Origin: an uncultured Clostridium sp.
Lineage (GTDB): Bacteria; Bacillota; Clostridia; Lachnospirales; Lachnospiraceae
Assembly: GCA_900544905.1 (NCBI GenBank)
Contig: UQXF01000019.1
Coordinates: 1-38,226, forward strand
Length of the DNA: 38,226 nucleotides
Direction of reading: 5' to 3'
Shown here in pieces: positions 17,025-25,507 of this stretch (positions within the stretch are counted from its first letter, which is position 1; every line of letters starts with the position of its first letter). The position numbers and the translations under genes are program-made. A model generated the notes under the pieces. The model ran no database searches, had not been told where the DNA came from, and worked only from the letters and a program-made list of their open reading frames with translations.

Positions 17025-17798
17025 TTATTTTTTATGTAATTTGTCTAACTCATCAAATACCAGTTCATTCAAAACCTTGATATAAGTTCCTTTCATACCA
17101 GAGGATTTTGTTTCAATAACGCCTGCACTCTCAAATTTGCGAAGTGCATTGACAATAACTGACCTGGTAATTCCCACTCTGTCAGCAATTTTAGATGCTA
17201 CCAGGATTCCTTCCATTCCATCCAGTTCATCAAACACATGAATAATTGCTTCTTCCTCAGAATTTGACAGTGTACCAATGGCAGAACGTACAATGGCAAT
17301 CTTCCGGTCCTCCTCGGCAGATTCCTCATTGACACTCCTCATCATCTCCAACCCCACAACGGTTGTCCCATACTCACTGAGTATAATATCATCAATGGTA
17401 TACTGCTCATCCTCCTTATACATGAAGACGGTGCCCAACCGTTCACCTGCAATATCAATCGGTGATATAATTGCCTGATACCGTTCCAGATTATCAAACT
17501 CAAATCCCAATGTGGCTAAATTCACATTCTCTTTCGTTGACAACACCCCAAGGAGTCTTTCATTCAGCATCTTATCAATGAAACCTCCCACATCCGGAGC
17601 AATCATCTCCGTTATCTCACTAATATCTGAACGGTTCCTAATCCCAAGAACCTTTCCTTTTTTGCTGATAACCAGGATGTCCGATTCCAGAATTTCGCTT
17701 AGAACCTTACATATATCATTAAAGACAACTTTATGAGAACTGTTATTATGTAAAAGTTGATTAATTTTTCTCGTTTTATCTAATAACTGTACACTCAT
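17025..17798 (-). CDS. codY: GTP- and branched-chain-amino-acid-sensing repressor CodY
   Basis: 257 residues, close to the usual 259. The N-terminal GAF domain (about 1-155) starts LLDKTRKINQLLHN and includes LGFEFDNLERYQAIISPI, the ligand-binding region. The C-terminal winged helix-turn-helix (about 198-245) is nearly textbook: ASKIADRVGITRSVIVNALR, then KFESAGVIETKSSGMKGTYIKVLN in parts. CodY represses nutrient-adaptation genes when GTP and branched-chain amino acids are plentiful, and in Bacillus it represses fla/che. Its place directly upstream of flgB is the Bacillus order. I found no clear AATTTTCWGAAAATT site by eye. Confidence 0.97.
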   Translation of the reverse strand: MSVQLLDKTRKINQLLHNNSSHKVVFNDICKVLSEILESDILVISKKGKVLGIRNRSDISEITEMIAPDVGGFIDKMLNERLLGVLSTKENVNLATLGFEFDNLERYQAIISPIDIAGERLGTVFMYKEDEQYTIDDIILSEYGTTVVGLEMMRSVNEESAEEDRKIAIVRSAIGTLSNSEEEAIIHVFDELDGMEGILVASKIADRVGITRSVIVNALRKFESAGVIETKSSGMKGTYIKVLNELVFDELDKLHKK

Positions 17799-17821
17799 AG
17801 GCTCCCTCCCATTCTATTCTG

Positions 17822-17850
17822 ATTCTAACACAATTTTACAATAATAACAA
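17822..17850 (-). promoter_or_regulatory. SigmaA-type promoter for codY
   Basis: On the minus strand: TTGTTA (17850-17845), a 17-base spacer, then TAGAAT (17827-17822). The -10 matches consensus at 5 of 6 and the -35 at 4 of 6. The codY ATG at 17798 follows with GGGAGGGAG as binding site, giving a leader of about 17 bases. It lies in the gap after topA. Confidence 0.65.
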
Positions 17851-17886
17851 CATTTTTATGAAAAGGAGGGGCTCCAGCTGATATCC

Positions 17887-19959
17887 TTATTTTTCCTTTG
17901 GTTTTTCACAGACGTAACCGCACTCTTCATTGCTGCATACGAGCTTATTGCCTTTTTCCAGCATAATATGGCTGCATTTTTCGCAGCGGATTGCCGATGG
18001 GCGCTGCCATGACATAAAATCACATTCCGGATTGTCAATACATCCATAGTATTTTCTGCCCTTTTTCGTCTTCTTGAGAACAATCTCTTTTCCACAATTC
18101 GGACAGGCAACCCCGATTTTTTCATAGTGGGGCTTTGTAAAACGGCATTCCGGAAATCCCGGACAGGCGAGGAATTTTCCATGGGGACCATATTTTACAA
18201 CAAGGTTTCTTCCACATTCCTCACAGATTTCATCCGTTACTTCATCCTCTATCTTAATGTGTTCCATTTCCTTATTGGCAGCCTGTACTGCTGCGTCCAA
18301 ATCCGGGTAAAAGTTTTCCACTACCGTCTTCCATGGTATAGCTCCCTCTTCAATCTTATCCAGCAGGGACTCCAGATTTGCAGTAAATTCCGTATCCACA
18401 ATAACAGGAAATCCCTTTACCATAATCTGGTTTACCGCCTCTCCTAACTCCGTGACATACAGATTCTTGTTTTCCTTTACCACATACCTTCTCGCAAGTA
18501 TCGTAGAAATGGTTGGCGCATAGGTACTCGGTCTTCCGATTCCCAGCTCCTCTAACTGCCTGACTAAAGAGCCCTCCGTAAAATGGGCTGGCGGCTGGGT
18601 GAAATGCTGCTTGTCAATAAATTTATCCACTGATACCTTTGTATTCTCATCAATATCTTTAAACAGGTTCTTCATTTCATCATTTTCATCTTCCATTGCA
18701 TACACTGCCATGAAACCGTCAAAAATCAACTTGGTGGAGGTGGCGCCAAACTCATAACCCTTCGCCTCTAATTTAATTGTACTGCTCTCATATTTTGCAC
18801 TCTCCATACGGCTTGCAAGAAAGCGATTATAGATTAACTGATACAGACGGAACTGGTCCCTTGACAATTCCTCCTTCAGCATTACCGGTGACAAGGTTAC
18901 ATCCGTAGGACGAATTGCTTCATGAGCATCCTGAATCTTCTTGCCGGAGCTGTCTTTTTGTCTTGCTGTTCCGACATATTCTTTTCCATATTTATCGGTA
19001 ATATAAGCAATGGCTGCATGATTTGCCTCTTCGGAAATACGGACAGAATCTGTTCGTAAGTAAGTAATCAGACCAACACTGCCGCGACCCTTTATTGACA
19101 CTCCTTCATAGAGCTGCTGTGCAATTCTCATGGTTTTTCCTGTTGCAAAATTGAGTTTTTTCGCTGCCTCCTGCTGCAGGGTAGAGGTAGTAAAAGGTAA
19201 TGGGGACTTTTTCGTTCTTGTTGTTTTTTTCAGACTCTTTACAGTAAGACTGGTTCCCTTCAGATTTTTCAAAAGCTGCTTCATTTCTTCTTCCGAATGA
19301 ATCTCTGCTTTTCCCTCCGGGGTTTTCTGAAGCTTTGCCAAAAATGATTTTTTGCTTCCCTCCGGTATAACAGCTGCCTCCAGCGTCCAGTATTCCTCCG
19401 GAATAAAGCTGTTGATTTCATCCTCCCGGTCACATATAAGGCGCAGTGCCACCGACTGCACGCGCCCTGCGCTGAGACCTCTTTTTATCTTTGCCCATAA
19501 CAGCGGGCTGATTTCATATCCCACCAGACGGTCCAGTACACGTCTTGCCTGCTGGGCATCTACGAGATTCATGTCAATATCCCTGGCTTCTTTTAAAGAG
19601 CCCTTTACTGCATTCTTTGTAATTTCGTTGAAGGTAATCCGCTTAAAATCCTTGTCCTCAAGCTTCAACGCCTTGGATAAATGCCAGGAAATTGCTTCTC
19701 CCTCCCGGTCCGGGTCAGTTGCCAGATATATCTTATCTGCCTTCTTGACTTCCTTACGAAGGGAAGCAAGCAGCTCTCCTTTCCCCCGAATCGTAATATA
19801 TTTGGGCTCAAAATCATTCTCCACATCAATTCCCATCTGGGATTTGGGTAAATCCCTTACATGTCCGTTTGAAGCGACAACTTCATAATTACTTCCAAGA
19901 AATTTTTTGATTGTTTTAGCTTTTGCGGGTGATTCCACAATTACAAGGTTCTTTGCCAT
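17887..19959 (-). CDS. topA: DNA topoisomerase I
   Basis: 690 residues, type IA. The Toprim domain holds VIVESPAKAKTI (E9) and TDPDREGEAI (D82, D84). The catalytic tyrosine is Y300 in GLITYLRTDS. The C-terminus has three four-cysteine zinc ribbons (CEECG...CPGFPEC, CPNCG...CIDNPEC, CEKCS...CSNEEC). It relaxes negative supercoils. The frame opens earlier (19986), but the ATG at 19959 has AAGGAG 7 bases upstream and the canonical MAKNLVIVESPAK start. Lying between dprA and codY is the Bacillus synteny. Confidence 0.97.
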   Translation of the reverse strand: MAKNLVIVESPAKAKTIKKFLGSNYEVVASNGHVRDLPKSQMGIDVENDFEPKYITIRGKGELLASLRKEVKKADKIYLATDPDREGEAISWHLSKALKLEDKDFKRITFNEITKNAVKGSLKEARDIDMNLVDAQQARRVLDRLVGYEISPLLWAKIKRGLSAGRVQSVALRLICDREDEINSFIPEEYWTLEAAVIPEGSKKSFLAKLQKTPEGKAEIHSEEEMKQLLKNLKGTSLTVKSLKKTTRTKKSPLPFTTSTLQQEAAKKLNFATGKTMRIAQQLYEGVSIKGRGSVGLITYLRTDSVRISEEANHAAIAYITDKYGKEYVGTARQKDSSGKKIQDAHEAIRPTDVTLSPVMLKEELSRDQFRLYQLIYNRFLASRMESAKYESSTIKLEAKGYEFGATSTKLIFDGFMAVYAMEDENDEMKNLFKDIDENTKVSVDKFIDKQHFTQPPAHFTEGSLVRQLEELGIGRPSTYAPTISTILARRYVVKENKNLYVTELGEAVNQIMVKGFPVIVDTEFTANLESLLDKIEEGAIPWKTVVENFYPDLDAAVQAANKEMEHIKIEDEVTDEICEECGRNLVVKYGPHGKFLACPGFPECRFTKPHYEKIGVACPNCGKEIVLKKTKKGRKYYGCIDNPECDFMSWQRPSAIRCEKCSHIMLEKGNKLVCSNEECGYVCEKPKEK

Positions 19960-19992
19960 AACTTGGCTCCTTCCAGTTCCATTCATATTTTA

Positions 19993-21102
19993 TTAAAGTT
20001 TAATTGCATAATAATTTCTAGCTGTTTCTACGATTACTCCGGATATAACCAGATGGTTCAACGCCATACATACCTCCTGGGGAGCAATCCGAACCTCTTC
20101 CATAATCTCATCCAGATATTTTGGTTCAATTCGCAAACAACTATACACCATTTTTTCAACAGGTGCAAGTAAGTTTTTTTTCACACCCTCTTTCCGCCTG
20201 TCAAAAGCATTCAGCCTTGGCGCCTGTTTATTGTCTATATGCAGTACCTCTAAAATATCTGCAACCTCTGTCACCATATGGGCTCCTAACTTAATTAAAT
20301 TGTTACAGCCGACACTTTTTTCATCCATAATCCGTCCGGGTATTGCAAAAATCTCTTTTCCCTGCTCCAGTCCCTGGTCCACAGTGATAAAGGTTCCGCT
20401 TTTTTCCATCGCTTCCACCACCAGTATTCCGTCTGCCAGTCCCGCAATCAGACGGTTCCGCTGGGGAAAAAGACCTGCCACCGGAGCAACACCTAAGTTA
20501 CTCTCCGAGAGAATACCTCCCTTTTTCTCCATTTTCATAAACAGCTGGTAATTTTCTTCCGGATATATCCTGTCAATTCCACATCCCAAAACGCCAAGGG
20601 TATATCCGTCTGCCTCTAAAGCTCCGGCATGCGCCATTCCGTCAATTCCCCTTGCCAGTCCGCTGACAATTGATATTCCGCACAGGGACAATTCCCTCCC
20701 GAAAAACCGCGCCATTTCCGTTCCATACCGGGTACACTGCCTTGCACCGATAACCGCAATGGTTTTCTGCTCCCTGGGCGGCAATTCTCCCTTCAGATAG
20801 AAACCGGTGGGAGGGTCCGGAATATTTCGGAGCCGTTCCGGATAATCCGGGGAATCCGGATGAAAGAAACGAATCTGCTTCATCTCTAATCTCTGGTAAC
20901 TTTTTAGAATGGCACCTTTATTTCTGGAAGCCAGGAAAGCTTCTAACTGCGCATCCCTTTGCAAAAAATGCCTAAGCTCCCTTTCCCCAGCCAGATATAT
21001 CTCCTCCGGTTCCCTGAACACATCTAAAAGCTTATGAATCGTTATACGCCCGATACCCGGAATATTATTAAGCCAGTACCAGTAATAATCCCGCTTATTC
21101 AA
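19993..21102 (-). CDS. dprA: DNA-processing protein DprA (Smf), TTG start
   Basis: 369 residues. An N-terminal helix-hairpin region (NNIPGIGRITIHKLLDVF) precedes the Rossmann-like core with IGARQCTRYG, VSGLARGIDGMAHAGAL, GCGIDRIYP and NRLIAGLADGILVVEA. A C-terminal winged-helix (about 300-369) ends KL. DprA loads RecA on incoming single-stranded DNA. The start is TTG, overlapping the comM stop as TTGA, with AGGAGGTG 7 bases upstream inside comM, so it is translationally coupled. Close placement with comM suggests a transformation role, although competence in this group is unproven. Confidence 0.95.
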   Translation of the reverse strand: MNKRDYYWYWLNNIPGIGRITIHKLLDVFREPEEIYLAGERELRHFLQRDAQLEAFLASRNKGAILKSYQRLEMKQIRFFHPDSPDYPERLRNIPDPPTGFYLKGELPPREQKTIAVIGARQCTRYGTEMARFFGRELSLCGISIVSGLARGIDGMAHAGALEADGYTLGVLGCGIDRIYPEENYQLFMKMEKKGGILSESNLGVAPVAGLFPQRNRLIAGLADGILVVEAMEKSGTFITVDQGLEQGKEIFAIPGRIMDEKSVGCNNLIKLGAHMVTEVADILEVLHIDNKQAPRLNAFDRRKEGVKKNLLAPVEKMVYSCLRIEPKYLDEIMEEVRIAPQEVCMALNHLVISGVIVETARNYYAIKL

Positions 21103-22634
21103 CCTTCGGCACCTCCTCTGTAAAATTCAGGCATACGGTAAGACAGTGCTTCCCATATATGTTCACATTTCACCTTTTCAGAATGTCCCAAATCTGCAAT
21201 TGTCCTCGCCACCTTCAGCAACTTGGCAGCGCCTCTGGCAGACAAATCATACTGTTCAAATATTTCCCTGCGAAGCTTTTGTTCCGCTTCCCCAAGACCG
21301 CAGATTTCATCCAGTAAATTTGCCGGAATTCTGGAATTAAACCGGATACCGTAAGGCTCCAGCCTTCTTTTTTGTACCAGCTGGGCTGTTACAATCCGCC
21401 GTCTGACAGCCTCTGAGCTTTCTTCCTCCTCCGTTCCGTACAGCTCCTCATAATTCATCTTTTTGACTGTGATACTCATATCCATCCGGTCTAACATGGG
21501 CTCCGATATCTTTTGCAAATACCGGTCAATCTGGGACCTGGTACAACGGCATCTGGAAAAATCCGGATAATAGCCACAGGGACAGGGATTCATGGCTGCC
21601 ACCAGCATAAACTCACAGGGAAAGGTATAACTTCCCTGCAGCCTTGAAATGGTAACACATCCGTCCTCCAAAGGCTGTCTCATCATTTCAATAATATTCT
21701 TCTGAAATTCCAAAAATTCATCCAAAAACAGCACGCCGCGATGAGCCAGGCTGATTTCTCCCGGTCTCGGTATCTTACCGCCTCCTATCAGGGCATAACC
21801 GGTTATTGAATGATGGGGTGTCCGGAAGGGGCGCCTATATATCAGCCCTTCCTCCGGCTCTAACATACCATTCACGCTGTAAATTTTCGTCAGTTCAATG
21901 CTTTCCTCATAAGAAAGCTCCGGCATAATGGTGGGAATCCGTTTGGCTATCATTGACTTTCCGGCTCCGGGAGGACCTGAATACAAAATATTGTGCATGC
22001 CTGCCACCGCAATCTCCGTGGCACGTTTCAATGTCTTCTGTCCCCTGATATCGGAAAAATCCACTGAAAATGATTTTAATTCTCCTGTTCCGTGTTTTTG
22101 AAACCGTTCCGCAGTCATCCGCCTGTTTCCCAATAGATGTTCCACCACCTGTTTCAGGCTTCTGGCGCCGAATATCTCCATATCCGGAACAAAGGAGGCT
22201 TCCTTCCGGTTGCCATAGGGCAAAATTATGGTACGGATATTCATTTTTCGCGCATAATCCACCACCGGCAGTATTCCCCTTACCCCACGGATATCTCCGT
22301 TTAATGACAATTCGCCAATTAACAGAATATTTTCCAGGCTTTCTAAGGGAATATAACCATATGCTGCCAATACTGCAATACTTATGGGTAAATCAAAAGC
22401 AGACCCTTCCTTGCGGATATCTGCCGGAGACAGATTCACCGTAATCCGCTTCGGTGAAATCTGGTAGCCGGAATTCTTCAAAGCTGTCCTGACCCTGTCG
22501 CTTGCCTCCCGGACCTCAGATGCTAAAAAACCTACCATATTAAACATTGGCAGACCTTCGCTTACGTCGGCTTCCACTGTAATGAGCCTACCCTCGACTC
22601 CATGCAGTGTGCCGCTAAGAACTTTACTATACAT
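21099..22634 (-). CDS. comM: YifB/ComM-family Mg-chelatase-like AAA+ ATPase
   Basis: 511 residues. It has an N-terminal Lon-protease-like fold (MYSKVLSGTLHGVEGRLI and VNLSPADIRKEGSAFDLP), a central AAA+ domain with Walker A GPPGAGKS (220-227) and GVLFLDEFLEF as Walker B, and a C-terminal helical domain with CRCTRSQIDRYLQKISEPM and RAAKLLKVARTIADLG. ComM is a branch-migration helicase that helps integrate incoming DNA. The start at 22634 is chosen for TAGGAG 6 bases upstream; a longer frame would enter the promoter. It is the first gene of a comM-dprA-topA unit. Confidence 0.93.
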   Translation of the reverse strand: MYSKVLSGTLHGVEGRLITVEADVSEGLPMFNMVGFLASEVREASDRVRTALKNSGYQISPKRITVNLSPADIRKEGSAFDLPISIAVLAAYGYIPLESLENILLIGELSLNGDIRGVRGILPVVDYARKMNIRTIILPYGNRKEASFVPDMEIFGARSLKQVVEHLLGNRRMTAERFQKHGTGELKSFSVDFSDIRGQKTLKRATEIAVAGMHNILYSGPPGAGKSMIAKRIPTIMPELSYEESIELTKIYSVNGMLEPEEGLIYRRPFRTPHHSITGYALIGGGKIPRPGEISLAHRGVLFLDEFLEFQKNIIEMMRQPLEDGCVTISRLQGSYTFPCEFMLVAAMNPCPCGYYPDFSRCRCTRSQIDRYLQKISEPMLDRMDMSITVKKMNYEELYGTEEEESSEAVRRRIVTAQLVQKRRLEPYGIRFNSRIPANLLDEICGLGEAEQKLRREIFEQYDLSARGAAKLLKVARTIADLGHSEKVKCEHIWEALSYRMPEFYRGGAEG

Positions 22635-22671
22635 GGAAACTCCTATTCCATCTTCAAGTATGAACAAGTAT

Positions 22672-22700
22672 ATTATACTATACGGTATAACAAAATTCAA
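22672..22700 (-). promoter_or_regulatory. SigmaA-type promoter for comM-dprA-topA
   Basis: On the minus strand: TTGAAT (22700-22695), a 17-base spacer, then TATAAT (22677-22672), which is a perfect -10. The start of comM at 22634 follows with a leader of about 30 bases. The promoter begins just past the nrdR terminator, so nrdR and comM are separate units. Confidence 0.75.
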
Positions 22701-22701
22701 G

Positions 22702-22734
22702 AAAAAAGTTTGCTGCCAATCTATAACAGCAAAC
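22702..22734 (-). terminator. Intrinsic terminator after nrdR
   Basis: On the minus strand the perfect 8-base stem GTTTGCTG / CAGCAAAC encloses an 11-base loop and is followed at once by six T (22707-22702). It starts 9 bases after the nrdR stop. Stem plus T-run make a standard Rho-independent terminator. Confidence 0.88.
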
Positions 22735-22742
22735 CCTTTCTA

Positions 22743-23192
22743 CTAATTTAAAAGCTTTTTTAATTCGTCCATAAAAATATTTACATCCTTGAATTCCCGA
22801 TATACCGATGCAAATCTCACATACGCCACCTGGTCAAGCGCCTTTAACTCATCCATAACGATTTCACCCACAACAGAGCTTTCAACCTCTTTCTGCTCCA
22901 TATTAAAAATTTTTGTCTCAATGCGGTCAATGCATTTTTCAATCTCGTCAACGGAAATAGGACGCTTATGGCAGGATTTAATCACACCTGACTCAATCTT
23001 TGAGCGGTCATAAGCCTCTCTGATTTTATCCTTTTTTATAATAATCAGCGGAATGGTCTCCACCTTTTCATAGGTAGTAAAACGCTTGCCGCAGTCATCA
23101 CATTCTCTTCTCCTCCGGATGGAGCTGTTATCATCTGCCGGTCTTGAGTCAATTACTCTTGTGTTATCCTCGCCACAAAATGGACATTTCAT
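22743..23192 (-). CDS. nrdR: Ribonucleotide reductase repressor NrdR
   Basis: 149 residues, the family length. The N-terminal zinc finger uses C3, C6, C31 and C34 (MKCPFCGEDN and ECDDCGKRF), followed by SIRRRRE and an ATP-cone (about 49-139, with IIIKKDKIREAYDRSKIESG). NrdR represses nrd genes when dATP is high. No nrd gene lies in this window. AGAGGAGG precedes the ATG; the gene lies 24 bases after ymxH and is closed by a terminator. Confidence 0.97.
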   Translation of the reverse strand: MKCPFCGEDNTRVIDSRPADDNSSIRRRRECDDCGKRFTTYEKVETIPLIIIKKDKIREAYDRSKIESGVIKSCHKRPISVDEIEKCIDRIETKIFNMEQKEVESSVVGEIVMDELKALDQVAYVRFASVYREFKDVNIFMDELKKLLN

Positions 23193-23216
23193 ATTGGTAT
23201 CCTCCTCTTATGTTCC

Positions 23217-23474
23217 TTAATCATCCTTCATAATTGCCGCATCTAAACATACATCTACCAGAATAATATCCGGTCCAATCCGTACCACGTCACAAAAACG
23301 GATATAATACCGCACACACTTTCCAAAGCAGGAAAAAAACCGGACCGGAGCCGGTACAATCAATGCACATATCTGACCATTGCAGGGGTCAAATTCAATA
23401 TCTGCCACACAACCTATCCTTTTACAGTCCTTGCAGTTAATTACTTCCTTCTGCCTCAAATCAAAAAATGTCAT
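23217..23474 (-). CDS. ymxH: YlmC/YmxH-type PRC-barrel protein
   Basis: 85 residues. MTFFDLRQKEVINCKDCKRIG, then IEFDPCNGQICALIVPAP, then YYIRFCDVVRIGPDIILVDV read like the YlmC/YmxH family of sporulation-associated PRC-barrel proteins. The molecular role is not known. The protein is Cys-rich for its size (C14, C17, C22 and others). The ribosome binding site is weak, but the start fits the family. It heads the ymxH-nrdR unit. Confidence 0.8.
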   Translation of the reverse strand: MTFFDLRQKEVINCKDCKRIGCVADIEFDPCNGQICALIVPAPVRFFSCFGKCVRYYIRFCDVVRIGPDIILVDVCLDAAIMKDD

Positions 23475-23494
23475 AAGGGCACCAGATTTTTCTT

Positions 23495-23500
23495 ATTATA
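23495..23500 (-). promoter_or_regulatory. Candidate -10 element for ymxH-nrdR
   Basis: A perfect TATAAT reads on the minus strand 20 bases before the ymxH ATG, giving a leader of only about 14 bases. The -35 region is poor (TTCAAA at 16-base spacing). Support is therefore from the -10 alone and from the need for a start between two divergent genes. Confidence 0.45.
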
Positions 23501-23624
23501 ACAATATATGCCCGGATTTGAATAAAAAGACGCAGAAATTGTGATTTACATAATATGTTTACGTCCAAATTATACATTATATGGGAAAAAAAATCCACTA
23601 AATTCTTAACTTTTTGTGAAAAAC

Positions 23625-23653
23625 TTTTCATCTCATTTTTGATATGTTAGAAT
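23625..23653 (+). promoter_or_regulatory. SigmaA-like promoter for the plus-strand membrane gene
   Basis: TTTTCA (23625-23630), a 17-base spacer and TAGAAT (23648-23653), matching consensus 4 and 5 of 6. A start near 23660 would give a leader of about 50 bases before the ATG at 23710. The 235-base divergent gap also holds an AT-rich stretch with CATAATATG and CATTATATG whose meaning I cannot assign. Confidence 0.5.
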
Positions 23654-23709
23654 AAGGCACATGTGGATTATGGAAAAACTTTACACTATATACGATTGAG
23701 GTGAATAGC

Positions 23710-24537
23710 ATGAAAAAAACAACGGAAAATTCAGATAATATTACAGAAACCACTGAAAAAAAAACGTCAGAGAAAACCAAACCGAAGGAGGAGGAAAACC
23801 TGTATGCAGAGGATGCTTTAGCTCTGGCAGGACTGTCCTTTAAAGAAAAGCTTGCCTACAAAAGACAACTGTACAAAAAACGGGTTTCCACCATGGGAAG
23901 AAAGGAAAAGATATTTTATACCATCCGCTATTATAAATGGTACTTCGTCAGCCTGGCTGCCATTATCATATGCCTGTGCTGGACAGGAAGAGCCATATAC
24001 CGTTCCACATTCCCTACCCTGCTGAATGTTGCAGTCCTGAATGATGCCTTCAACGATACCGTTAAGGATTATATTCCGGAAGCCTTCCGGGAATACTATC
24101 AGCTGGACGACAAGAACTTTATTAAGGTATATACCGATTTATTTGTTTCCTCCACAGAAGACACAACAGAGGTGGGAACCACAATGACGGATTACCAGAA
24201 GCTTGGCTTTTATAATATGTCAGATATGCTTGATGCCATTATCGGAGATGAGGAAGCCCTTACCCTGTATGCCACCTCCGATGACACAACTGCCATTGAT
24301 TTGAGCATGGATGAAGAATTGTACAGTAAAATAGAGGACCGGGTGATTACCATGTCCGACCCGGGCGGTGTAAAAAATGACGGAAAACCATATGCTGCTG
24401 CCATTGATATCAGCGGCACGGATTTCGTAAAAAACTGTAATATCAGTTACGATAAGGTATATCTGATGATACCAAGTACCAAATATAAGGATAATCAGGG
24501 AACCATAGACCTTATCAAGCTTATTTTCGGACTGTAA
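23710..24537 (+). CDS. Unrecognised single-pass membrane protein
   Basis: 275 residues; not recognised. The N-terminal 75 residues are very rich in Lys, Glu and Thr and probably disordered (KKTTENSDNITETTEKKTSE). One transmembrane helix (about 78-97, WYFVSLAAIIICLCWTGRAI) has basic residues before it, so the C-terminal 175 residues should be outside the cell. That part (NVAVLNDAFNDTVKDYIPEA; ALTLYATSDDTTAIDLSMDE; PYAAAIDISGTDFVKNC; YLMIPSTKYKDNQGTIDLIK) faintly resembles solute-binding-type domains, at low confidence. The start is the ATG with GAGGTGA 7 bases upstream; a GTG lies three codons earlier. It is the only plus-strand gene here. Confidence 0.85.
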   Translation: MKKTTENSDNITETTEKKTSEKTKPKEEENLYAEDALALAGLSFKEKLAYKRQLYKKRVSTMGRKEKIFYTIRYYKWYFVSLAAIIICLCWTGRAIYRSTFPTLLNVAVLNDAFNDTVKDYIPEAFREYYQLDDKNFIKVYTDLFVSSTEDTTEVGTTMTDYQKLGFYNMSDMLDAIIGDEEALTLYATSDDTTAIDLSMDEELYSKIEDRVITMSDPGGVKNDGKPYAAAIDISGTDFVKNCNISYDKVYLMIPSTKYKDNQGTIDLIKLIFGL

Positions 24538-24570
24538 CCCTCAGATATCTGCCGCCAAGGAAATACAATT

Positions 24571-24650
24571 AAATTTCACTATCACTTCCACGCTGTGTAA
24601 GTGGCAGAAAGGTTCTGCCAATATACGTTAATGAAGTGATAGTGAAATTT
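24571..24650 (+). repeat. 80-base element with perfect 18-base inverted ends
   Basis: AAATTTCACTATCACTTC (24571-24588) is the exact reverse complement of 24633-24650. The 44-base middle holds a second perfect hairpin, TGGCAGAA-AGG-TTCTGCCA (24602-24620). On the plus strand six T follow, so it can terminate the membrane gene that ends 33 bases before; it may also end the rnf transcripts from the other side. The unusually long loop with a nested hairpin is also compatible with a small non-autonomous repeat. No target duplication is clear. Confidence 0.7.
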
Positions 24651-24703
24651 TTTATGCTTTCGCCGCGGGGCAGTATCTCCGCCACACCCGATGCCGGTTC
24701 GGA

Positions 24704-25495
24704 TTATAAAATAACTTTAACCGGACATTTTTCTTTACAGATGCCGCAATGGGTACATTTGGACTGGTCGATATGGGCAATATTATTCTCCAGGGTGATG
24801 GCATCTGCCGGACAGTTCCGGGCACACAGTCCACAGCCGATACAGCCGGTCTGGCAGACCTTCTTCACCTCTACACCCTTGTCCCTTGAACTGCATTTAA
24901 CATGACACACCGCATCTGCCGGCACCAGCTCAATCAGCTGCTTTGGACATTCTGCCACACATTTACCGCATGCCTTGCATTTGTCAGCATTTACCACTGC
25001 GATGCCATCCACAATATCAATGGCATCAAAGGGGCAGACCTTCTTGCAGTTTCCGAATCCGGTACATCCATAGCTGCACGCCTTGGCGCCTCCGCCCGGA
25101 TTATTCATGGCAAGCTTACAGTCCTGCGGACCCACATACTCATAGTTATCCTTTGCCTTTTCACAGGTACCCGCACATTTGACATAGGCAGTCATTTTTA
25201 CCGTTTCCTCTGCTTCCACGCCCATGATTTCACTGATTGCCTGCGCACACGCCTCACCGCCAACCGGACAGCCGTTCACCGGCGCTTCGCCCTTTGCAAT
25301 AGCTGCTGCCAGACCATCACAGCCCGGAAAGCCACAGCCTCCACAATTATTTCCGGGCAGGCATTCCCTTACCGCTGCCTCCCTTTCGTCCACCTCTACT
25401 GCAAACTTTTCTCCGGCGATACCAAGCAGAATCCCGATTACAACACCGGTTCCGCCAACCATTACCACAGCCAGTAAAATTGATGTAATACTCAT
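24704..25495 (-). CDS. rnfB: Rnf complex ferredoxin subunit RnfB
   Basis: 263 residues. An N-terminal transmembrane helix (about 4-28) is followed by the four-Cys cluster ECLPGNNCGGCGFPGC (C45, C51, C54, C59). A Cys-rich middle (C107-C154) precedes three ferredoxin-type motifs: CKACGKCVAECP (173-184), CIGCGLCARNCP (218-229) and CTHCGICKEKCP (247-258). It is the likely entry point for electrons from reduced ferredoxin. Last gene of the rnf operon, 12 bases after rnfA, as in the standard CDGEAB order. Confidence 0.97.
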   Translation of the reverse strand: MSITSILLAVVMVGGTGVVIGILLGIAGEKFAVEVDEREAAVRECLPGNNCGGCGFPGCDGLAAAIAKGEAPVNGCPVGGEACAQAISEIMGVEAEETVKMTAYVKCAGTCEKAKDNYEYVGPQDCKLAMNNPGGGAKACSYGCTGFGNCKKVCPFDAIDIVDGIAVVNADKCKACGKCVAECPKQLIELVPADAVCHVKCSSRDKGVEVKKVCQTGCIGCGLCARNCPADAITLENNIAHIDQSKCTHCGICKEKCPVKVIL

Positions 25496-25507
25496 ATCGC
25501 TCTCCTC

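Noticed and set aside
23679..23698. NrdR-box-like ACACTATATACGATTG upstream of the plus-strand gene
   Set aside because: Only the left half fits the box as I recall it, there is no second box in phase and the gene is not a ribonucleotide reductase.
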